Assembly (NCBI GenBank): GCA_022729775.1
Contig: DZBA01000026.1
Location: 1,256 to 14,075, forward strand
Origin: Anaerolinea thermophila
GTDB lineage: Bacteria; Chloroflexota; Anaerolineae; Anaerolineales; Villigracilaceae
Length of the DNA: 12,820 nucleotides
Direction: 5' to 3'
Shown here: one piece after another, positions 6,487-12,820 of the stretch
Layout: each line of letters begins with the position of its first letter
Numbering within the stretch: the first letter of the stretch is position 1
Notes under the pieces: generated by a model
Told to the model about the DNA's origin: nothing
Databases searched by the model: none
What the model saw: only the letters and a program-made list of their open reading frames with translations
Program-made: the position numbers and the translations under genes

Positions 6487-9400
6487 ATGTTTTCCGGGTT
6501 AGGCATTAGCCTTGCCGTCGTTGGATTGGTATTCATTGTGCTGGTTTGGGCTACATTGCGAATTTTGCCTCAGTCGCAAATGGCAGCCCAAACCAGAGTG
6601 ACTCCCATTTCGATGCCTCAATCTTCAAATTCAAATGACGCTGTCATCATCGTCCAATCGGGCGGCAGGGTCGAATATATCAGCGCGCCTGCGCGTTCTT
6701 TTTTTGACCTGCATGAGTTTGAGCCTTATGATTTGGAACGCCTGACGCGGCGCGTGCGCCCGTCGGAAGATTTCCTTGACCTATGCGCTTCTCCGGGGCA
6801 AAAGCGCGTTTCTATTATGGGTAAGATTGTAGAAGTCACCTCGCATGAAGTGCCAGGTGAATTTCCTTTTATGCTGGTTTCTTTACGCAGTAAGGAACTC
6901 TCTCCCATTTTGGATCAGGGCAACGGCGCGTCAGATGAAATTCTGCGCGTGGTCACCGATTTCAGCCAGGCAATTGCTGTCAGCCTTGACCTTGAAACGA
7001 CAGTCAAATCCATTTTGAATAATGTCAGCCGGCTGGTCCCCGCCGATGTATTAGAATTAAAATTATGGAACTCGGACGAGCAGGCGCTGGTTCCCTACCG
7101 GCTGAGCCAAGGCGCGGCATCGTCTGACAGTCTTTCGCGTTTCAAATCCACCCAATTTTCAAAGCTTACTGAACAAATCGTCGAAAAGCGCGACGCGGTT
7201 TTTATCCCTGACCTTCGCACCCGCGCTGACTTAATCGGCGGGCAAGACCCCCTTTCCATTCAATCTTATATCGGCATCCCTCTCATCGCTGGCGGCGAAC
7301 TTGTCGGCGCGTTGGAAGTTGGGCAATCTGGCAGCGGCGTTTTTGGAAAGCATGACCTTGATTTGCTGTTGTTGGTTTCCGGGCAATCGGCTGTTGCCAT
7401 TCGCAATGCCAAACTTTATGAAGACGAGCAGAAAAGGGCAAGTGAACTTGCCGGGCTCGCCAACCTTAACCAAATGCTTGGCTCTGTCCGTGATATGCAA
7501 GACCTGTATACAAGGTTGGTGGAAAGCGTTTCTCCCTTATTTGCCGCTGACATTGTTGGCTTTCTCCTTTATGATGAAGAAAGACGCTCACTGGAAGGTA
7601 AAGTTCCTTTTCACGGTTTGCCAACCCATTTAGTTGAGATGTATCGCGCTCCCGTTCCAGCGGGCAGCCCGGCTGAAGAAGTGGTGATGAGCCAGCAACC
7701 CGTCATCACAATGAATGCTTCCACTGACGGTACTTGGCGCGTGCTTGGGCTTTCTGATATTGCGCTTGCCGCAAGCCTGCGCGACAACGCGCTCATGCCA
7801 TTGCTTTCTTCCGGTAAAATTTTGGGATATTTACAGGTTGGGCATCACCAGCGCGGCGCGGTTCCCTTTACTACAGAAGAAACCCGCTTGATGAATATCG
7901 TGGCAAGCCAGGCTGCCGCGATTGTTGAAAACGTGTTGCTTGTTCAACAGGCGCGCGCGCGCGTTTTGCGCGCCGATGCGCTGCGCCGACTTGCCAGTCT
8001 TGCCGGCTCTGCTGCTACGCTGGAGGAAATCCTCAAATATTCCGTTCAAGAATTGGCGCATCTCTTCCAAGCCGATTCTGGCGCTGTATTCCTCATGGAT
8101 GAATCTCGCGGCGAGCTGCGTTTGCGCCGCGAATCCACTTATGGCGTGCCGGATGAAATGTTCTTAACCTTTACGCAAGTTTTTATTGACGACCCGACGT
8201 TTCACTACACGGTCACTGGAAGTCAAAAAACCTTCATCTCTGGCAGGTTGAGCGCGGAACATAAAATTCTGCCGGTTTATAGTTCGATTGCGTCCGCGTT
8301 GCGGATTGAATCAGCAATCGTTGTCCCGCTGATTGCGCGCGACCGCAGTCTGGGCGAACTGATGCTTGGCAGCCAAAAAATAGACCACTTTAACAACTTC
8401 GACCTTCAAGTCGCTTTGACCGTTGCCGGACAATTGGGGACGGCGGTTGAATCAGCAGCCCTGCTCTCACAAACCGACTTTTCCCTGCGCCGCCGCGTGG
8501 ATCAATTAAGCATTATTTCGCGCATCAGCAGGGAGCTGGGCGCTTCGCTTGACCTTAAGCATTTGTTGAAAATTCTTCATGATGAATGTAAACGCGCAAT
8601 GCACGCGGATTGCGCGTCTGTGACTTTGTTTGAAAATAACGCGTCTGCGGCTGACCCCGAAATTCAAATTATGTTGGGCTGCAAACTTGGGCGCGATATT
8701 ACCCCGCTGGAGCAAACCATTCTCGAAAGCGGCGAAGCGCAGGTGATTGCAGATTACACAGAAGAGGGCATCTTCCCCCCGCATGACGGGGTGCGTTCTG
8801 CAATCATTGCGCCTGTTTTATATCAAGGGCATAAAATAGGTTTAATCAACCTGCACAGCAACCAGCCCGGATTCTTCACAACCGATTCCCTCGAACTTGC
8901 GGGGGCGATTGCGTTGCAGTCTGGGGTTGCGCTTCATAATGCCCAGAACTATAACGCCGAAAAAATAAGCGCGGAGTTTGTGCGCCGCCGCGCCGATACG
9001 CTTCTGTACCTTAAAGAAGCAATTTACAAACTCGACCAAAACAACTCGCTCGAACAAACCCTGCAAACCATTATCCATGCTGTCCGCGAGGCGAATTCCT
9101 TCCGCGTGGTTTTGGTCAGCATCCTTGAGCGCGAGGCTGGCATGATGCGCCGTATGGCTGCGGTGGGTCTCAATCAGGATACGCTCAACGACTTGCTGGC
9201 TCGCAAGCAGCCGCTTGTCTCCCTCCAACAATTGATGAAGCCTGAATTCAAGATTAGCCGTTCATACTTCATCCCTGTTGACCGCGCCCCTATGATCCCT
9301 TCGGACGTGCATTTTGTGACAGTAGAGAGCAGCGGCTCTCATGCGGCAAAATCTTCCAATGCCTGGGATGCGGATGATACGCTTCTTGTCCCGCTTGAAA

Positions 9401-12400
9401 ATTCCGAAGGCGACCTGGTTGGCATGTTCAGTCTGGACGACCCCGAAAGCGGCTTAAGACCCGATAAGGCGACCATTGAATCCATTGAGGTTTTTGCTTC
9501 ACAGGCTGCGTTCTTGATCAACACCACGCTTCAACGCGATGAATTGAACGCGAGTATTGAATCCCTTAAGTTTGGTTTGCAACGCCAGCAAAACTTGTTG
9601 GACGTTACGCGAAATGACCTGCCCATCCTGCTGCGCAAAGACCTTGAGCAAACCATCTCCCTCCATAATCTGGATCGTCGTTCGCAGCGTGTACGCGCAG
9701 GTTTGGCAATTACCGAATCTGTCAGCCGCCAGTTGGATGCAGCCTCTGCCTTGCTTGCGCTCGGACGCGAGACCCTCACACAACTAGAAATGTCAGTTGC
9801 GTTGATCGCTGAAAATACCCCAGAAGGTCCGCGCTTGCTGCATGTACTGGGTGGATTGCCGCGCGCGACCAATGTTGAATCGCTTTTTGGTCAACGCAAC
9901 CCATTGCGTTCCTGCCTGCAAACTGGAAAGCCCATTCTTATCCCCAATTTGGATGAAGACGAAGAATGGCGCGATGTATCGCTGTTGACCTCACTGCGCG
10001 CCAAGGCTGTCATTTGCCTGCCCGTTCTTGTGGAAAACAAGGTGATTGCCGCGATGCTGGCTGTCAACCCAGAGCCTGTGCCTTCATTTACAGACGAAGA
10101 TCGCCAGGTATATTTGCAGATTTCACAGCAGACTTCCGTTATTCTGCAAAATATTTCATTGCTCAACCAAACCCGCAGGCGTCTTGAAGAAGTTAACCTG
10201 CTGCTTGAATTCAGCCGATTGTTAACTGGTTTGGAGCCGGGTGAGATTGTCAAATCCTTGTTGGATAGCTCCCGCCGCGTATTGCAAAACGCGCACGCAG
10301 GCGCAGTGTTGCTATGGAACCCGCAGACCGAAACGCTTGTCCCGCAAGCTGTCTCAGGGTATGCAGATAACAACACGATGATGTTGATCAACTATCACAT
10401 GGGCGAAGCGCTGCCCGGTATGGTGTTCCATAATAAAGTTGCGCGGCGCGTGGATGAAATTAACTTTGCCCACGATTACAGTCTCACGACTGAGAATCTT
10501 GCCATTTATCGCCAGGCAACGGGTGGACGTTTGCCGGTTTCAAGTTTGCTCATTCCCATCGTCGCTGGTGAACAAGGCTTGGGTTTGCTGATTCTCGATA
10601 ACTTCAACGCCACCGCCGGATTCAAGCCCGACGACGAAGCGCTGCTGCTTTCGCTTTCGCAACAAGTTGCCCTCTCTTTGGACAACCTCCGCCTTGTGAA
10701 GGCAGCGCAAGAACGCGCGGGGTTGTTGCAATCCTTAAATGAAGTTTCAGCCTCCGTGACTTCCAGTTTGAGCAGCGACGAGCTGGTCAGTTCGATGCTG
10801 GATAAGTTGCAGCCCATCATCTCTTACGACACCGCCACCCTCTGGCTGCGCGATAAAGACCGCCTTACGGTCGCCTCTGTGCGCGGATTTTCTGACGCAG
10901 AGTCGCGCCTCGGTTTATCTGTTGCGGTATCCGACAGCGTGATGTTCAAGGAAATGGCGCAGACCGGGCGTTCTATTTTAGTGAATGACGTGCGTGAAGA
11001 CGCGCGCTTCCCGCCTGTTGAAAATCCGCGTCTCTCCTGGCTTGGCATTCCGTTGGTTTCAAAAGGTGAATTGGTTGGCGCAATTGCAGTCGAAAAAGCG
11101 CAAGCGCATTATTATACAAATGAGCAAAAACAAGTCGGCTTGACGTTTGCCAGCCAGTCGGCGGTCTCTTTGGAAAACGCCCGCCTGTATGAAGACAGCG
11201 TTAACCATGCCAGCGAATTAACACAACGCTCGCAGCGCCTTGCCGCGCTGAATCGTTTCGCATCCGCTTTGACAGGGTTGCTGGATACAGAACAAATCAT
11301 GAGCGTAACGGCAGAAGAGTTGTTGCGCGGTTTGGAAGCCCGCCGCGCCTCTGTTGTGACGTTTGAACGAGGTCAGGCGCATTGGAAGATTTCCTTCCCC
11401 CGCGCGCGCTATCCCCTGCCGCGCGTATTGCCTCACGCCCCAATCTTTGACCGCCTGCGCGAATCGCTCGGCATTTTCAATACGGATGATGTCCACAATG
11501 AGCCAGACCTTGCGCCCTTGTCTGAAATGCTCGGTGATGACCCCGGCGGCTTGACGGTGCTTCCTCTGGTTAGCGAAGGTCACCTTTCTGCGCTGGTGTT
11601 CATTCAACATTCCGGCGTGCTGCGTTTTGGCTCGAATGAAATCGAAGTTGCCCGCACCATTGCAAATCAGGCTACGATCTCTCTCGAAAACGCGCGCTTG
11701 TATCAATCCACTGTGCGGACTGCGGAGCGTTTCTCTGTCTTGAATGAGACCAGTTCACAGGTCAGCGCGAGTCTCGATCCCGAGCAGGTATATGCTGCTG
11801 TGCATAAAGCTGCCGAGCGCTTGATTCCAGTGGAAGCGTTTGTCATTGCCTTGCTTGACGCTGAAAAGCAAGAAGTTGATGTGGCGTATTTATTCGACCG
11901 TGACAGCCGTTATCCCAGCCAGCGCGTGCCGTTTGGCAAGGGACTCAGCAGTGACGTTATCAAGAGCGGTAAGCCGGTTTTACTCACCTCGCTTGAACAA
12001 ATTAAATCTATTGATGCCCACGAATTTGGCGTAATAGAGCAAGAGACTCAATCCATCATTGCTGTGCCAATGATTTTGGGAAACCAAACGCTTGGGATGC
12101 TCTCGGCGCAAAGTTACCAGCCAAATATGTACACAGAAGAAGACGTGCAAATCCTCGGAACGCTGGCGAATCAGGCAATTGTCGCCATTCAAAATGGGCG
12201 GCTGTTTGCCGAGACGCAGAACCTTGCCGCGCAGATGGAAGCGCGCGTTATTGAACGCACAGCGCAATTACAGCGCGAGCAGCAAACCACCGAGACCTTG
12301 CTGCACATTCTCACCGAAGTTTCCTCCAGCCTCGACCTTGACCGCGCGCTTAACCGTACCTTGTCCCTGTTGAACGAAGCGATTGGCGCGGAACAAGGCA

Positions 12401-12820
12401 CCATCATGCTGCTCCACGCGGAAGATAACCTGCTGCATTACCGCGCAGGCTACGGTTATCTTTCGAATAAGACCGAATCAAACAGCCGTGGATTTACCCT
12501 GCGCGTTGGCGAAGGGTTGGCGGGCTGGGTTGTCCAAAACCGCGAATCTGTTTTGGTGGATGATTTGTATGATGACCCGCGCTGGGTTCGCAGCGCCGGC
12601 GCTTCGGGCTTGGATCATCGCAGCGCCATCGTTGTCCCCATGCTTGTCGGTGAAGACGCAATTGGCGTTCTGATGGTCTTCCATCGCCTGCAAAACTTCT
12701 TTAGCGCGGAAATGCTCAACCTCGTTAAGGCGATTGCCAGTCAAGTCGCTGTGGCGATCAACAACGCGCACCTGTACGAATTAATCCGCGACCAAGCAGA
12801 GCGGCTTGGACTCATGCTCC
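6487..12820 (+). CDS. Giant membrane-anchored PAS/multi-GAF sensor protein, 3' end cut by window
   Basis: One reading frame is open from ATG 6487 to the last base, giving 2111 visible residues without a stop. An in-frame TAG at 6475-6477 and a purine-rich AGAAG 6 bases upstream fix the start. Residues 4-26 form one membrane helix (ISLAVVGLVFIVLVW). Residues about 53-145 resemble a PAS domain (SGGRVEYISAPARSFF, then LCASPGQKRVSIMGK). Eleven GAF domains follow at about 166-311, 334-487, 509-661, 687-823, 852-1018, 1080-1228, 1249-1405, 1427-1569, 1598-1740, 1762-1908 and 1948-2098. Most end in a helix of the form SQxAxxxxNAxLY. Helical linkers join them; the one before GAF 11 holds RVIERTAQLQREQ, typical of sensor-kinase linkers. 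No bilin-type cysteine or PHY domain is apparent. GAF domains bind small ligands or mediate dimerisation. The missing C-terminus is probably a PAS plus histidine kinase, but this is inference. The gene lies 35 bases after the response regulator and is likely co-transcribed. Confidence 0.93.
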   Translation, partial: MFSGLGISLAVVGLVFIVLVWATLRILPQSQMAAQTRVTPISMPQSSNSNDAVIIVQSGGRVEYISAPARSFFDLHEFEPYDLERLTRRVRPSEDFLDLCASPGQKRVSIMGKIVEVTSHEVPGEFPFMLVSLRSKELSPILDQGNGASDEILRVVTDFSQAIAVSLDLETTVKSILNNVSRLVPADVLELKLWNSDEQALVPYRLSQGAASSDSLSRFKSTQFSKLTEQIVEKRDAVFIPDLRTRADLIGGQDPLSIQSYIGIPLIAGGELVGALEVGQSGSGVFGKHDLDLLLLVSGQSAVAIRNAKLYEDEQKRASELAGLANLNQMLGSVRDMQDLYTRLVESVSPLFAADIVGFLLYDEERRSLEGKVPFHGLPTHLVEMYRAPVPAGSPAEEVVMSQQPVITMNASTDGTWRVLGLSDIALAASLRDNALMPLLSSGKILGYLQVGHHQRGAVPFTTEETRLMNIVASQAAAIVENVLLVQQARARVLRADALRRLASLAGSAATLEEILKYSVQELAHLFQADSGAVFLMDESRGELRLRRESTYGVPDEMFLTFTQVFIDDPTFHYTVTGSQKTFISGRLSAEHKILPVYSSIASALRIESAIVVPLIARDRSLGELMLGSQKIDHFNNFDLQVALTVAGQLGTAVESAALLSQTDFSLRRRVDQLSIISRISRELGASLDLKHLLKILHDECKRAMHADCASVTLFENNASAADPEIQIMLGCKLGRDITPLEQTILESGEAQVIADYTEEGIFPPHDGVRSAIIAPVLYQGHKIGLINLHSNQPGFFTTDSLELAGAIALQSGVALHNAQNYNAEKISAEFVRRRADTLLYLKEAIYKLDQNNSLEQTLQTIIHAVREANSFRVVLVSILEREAGMMRRMAAVGLNQDTLNDLLARKQPLVSLQQLMKPEFKISRSYFIPVDRAPMIPSDVHFVTVESSGSHAAKSSNAWDADDTLLVPLENSEGDLVGMFSLDDPESGLRPDKATIESIEVFASQAAFLINTTLQRDELNASIESLKFGLQRQQNLLDVTRNDLPILLRKDLEQTISLHNLDRRSQRVRAGLAITESVSRQLDAASALLALGRETLTQLEMSVALIAENTPEGPRLLHVLGGLPRATNVESLFGQRNPLRSCLQTGKPILIPNLDEDEEWRDVSLLTSLRAKAVICLPVLVENKVIAAMLAVNPEPVPSFTDEDRQVYLQISQQTSVILQNISLLNQTRRRLEEVNLLLEFSRLLTGLEPGEIVKSLLDSSRRVLQNAHAGAVLLWNPQTETLVPQAVSGYADNNTMMLINYHMGEALPGMVFHNKVARRVDEINFAHDYSLTTENLAIYRQATGGRLPVSSLLIPIVAGEQGLGLLILDNFNATAGFKPDDEALLLSLSQQVALSLDNLRLVKAAQERAGLLQSLNEVSASVTSSLSSDELVSSMLDKLQPIISYDTATLWLRDKDRLTVASVRGFSDAESRLGLSVAVSDSVMFKEMAQTGRSILVNDVREDARFPPVENPRLSWLGIPLVSKGELVGAIAVEKAQAHYYTNEQKQVGLTFASQSAVSLENARLYEDSVNHASELTQRSQRLAALNRFASALTGLLDTEQIMSVTAEELLRGLEARRASVVTFERGQAHWKISFPRARYPLPRVLPHAPIFDRLRESLGIFNTDDVHNEPDLAPLSEMLGDDPGGLTVLPLVSEGHLSALVFIQHSGVLRFGSNEIEVARTIANQATISLENARLYQSTVRTAERFSVLNETSSQVSASLDPEQVYAAVHKAAERLIPVEAFVIALLDAEKQEVDVAYLFDRDSRYPSQRVPFGKGLSSDVIKSGKPVLLTSLEQIKSIDAHEFGVIEQETQSIIAVPMILGNQTLGMLSAQSYQPNMYTEEDVQILGTLANQAIVAIQNGRLFAETQNLAAQMEARVIERTAQLQREQQTTETLLHILTEVSSSLDLDRALNRTLSLLNEAIGAEQGTIMLLHAEDNLLHYRAGYGYLSNKTESNSRGFTLRVGEGLAGWVVQNRESVLVDDLYDDPRWVRSAGASGLDHRSAIVVPMLVGEDAIGVLMVFHRLQNFFSAEMLNLVKAIASQVAVAINNAHLYELIRDQAERLGLML
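6982..12780 (+). repeat. Tandem array of eleven GAF-domain coding units
   Basis: This is a protein-level repeat within the giant sensor, not a DNA repeat. The terminal GAF helix recurs at residues near 298, 473, 647, 809, 1004, 1214, 1391, 1555, 1726, 1894 and 2084, a spacing of 162-210 residues. The copies are strongly diverged: the ends range from ASQSAVSLENARLYE (GAF 8) to ASQAAFLINTTLQRD (GAF 5). No long identical DNA stretches were noticed, so this is an old series of duplications or acquisitions and not recent amplification. GAF 5 and GAF 6 have the longest linkers. GAF 9 is compressed and poor in the usual central motifs. Confidence 0.85.

Noticed and set aside
7951..7963. Alternating GCGCGCGCGCGCG tract, a possible Z-DNA former.
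   Set aside because: It encodes Ala-Arg repeats in the helix after GAF 2, is short, and fits the general GCG/CGC codon preference.
11218..11706. A 162-codon minus-strand frame inside the GAF array.
   Set aside because: It is antisense to continuous GAF-coding sequence with no own domain or ribosome site.
6982..12780. Possible phytochrome or bilin-binding GAF domains in the giant sensor.
   Set aside because: No PHY domain and no GAF copy with the conserved chromophore cysteine-histidine context was seen.
1..12820. CRISPR array, insertion sequence, prophage or defence cassette.
   Set aside because: No regularly spaced direct repeats, transposase, integrase, terminal inverted repeats or phage genes were found.

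Overview
The window most resembles a member of the Chloroflexota, class Anaerolineae. This is an inference. It rests on the codon style (balanced GC, very many GCG/CGC codons), the membrane-anchored multi-GAF signalling protein, and the pairing of a DUF4388 protein with a small GTPase. No rRNA or other taxonomic marker is present. All genes that can be supported read left to right on the + strand. There are no tRNAs, rRNAs, CRISPR arrays, insertion sequences or phage genes, and no gene-free stretch longer than about 130 bases.

Region 1 (1-723) is the 3' part of a prephenate dehydratase gene (phenylalanine biosynthesis), cut by the window start and followed by a weak terminator-like hairpin. 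Region 2 (about 776-3040) begins at a near-consensus promoter (TTGACG, 17 bp, TATAAT). It drives an apparent operon of a DUF4388 (PATAN-type) protein, a Ras-like GTPase of the MglA/CvnD type with the variant G3 motif FGTPG, and an alpha/beta-hydrolase. This looks like a prokaryotic small-GTPase signalling module with a hydrolase appended. A hairpin closes the region.

Region 3 (about 3140-12820) is a second tightly packed operon. Its first gene appears to be transcribed without a leader (TATAAT ends 7 bases before the ATG, and there is no Shine-Dalgarno). It encodes a 427-residue protein with a left-handed beta-helix and a possible degenerate nucleotidyltransferase head. Three bases later comes a 368-residue homologue of the cyanobacterial long-chain acyl-ACP reductase (AAR), with the NADPH-binding GATGAIG motif and the catalytic-type cysteine in YACMAE. 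A translationally overlapping (TAATG) response regulator follows, with an intact REC domain and a degenerate GGDEF domain. Last is a very large membrane-anchored sensor that runs off the window end. It has one N-terminal membrane helix, a PAS-like domain and at least eleven consecutive GAF domains in 2111 visible residues.

Region 3 is the most interesting part. It joins a possible fatty-aldehyde-forming enzyme and an unexplained beta-helix partner to a receiver and a giant GAF sensor, all on one apparent transcript. A working hypothesis is a signal-controlled step in lipid or aldehyde metabolism. No aldehyde-deformylating oxygenase or wax synthase gene is visible, so the fate of the product is open.
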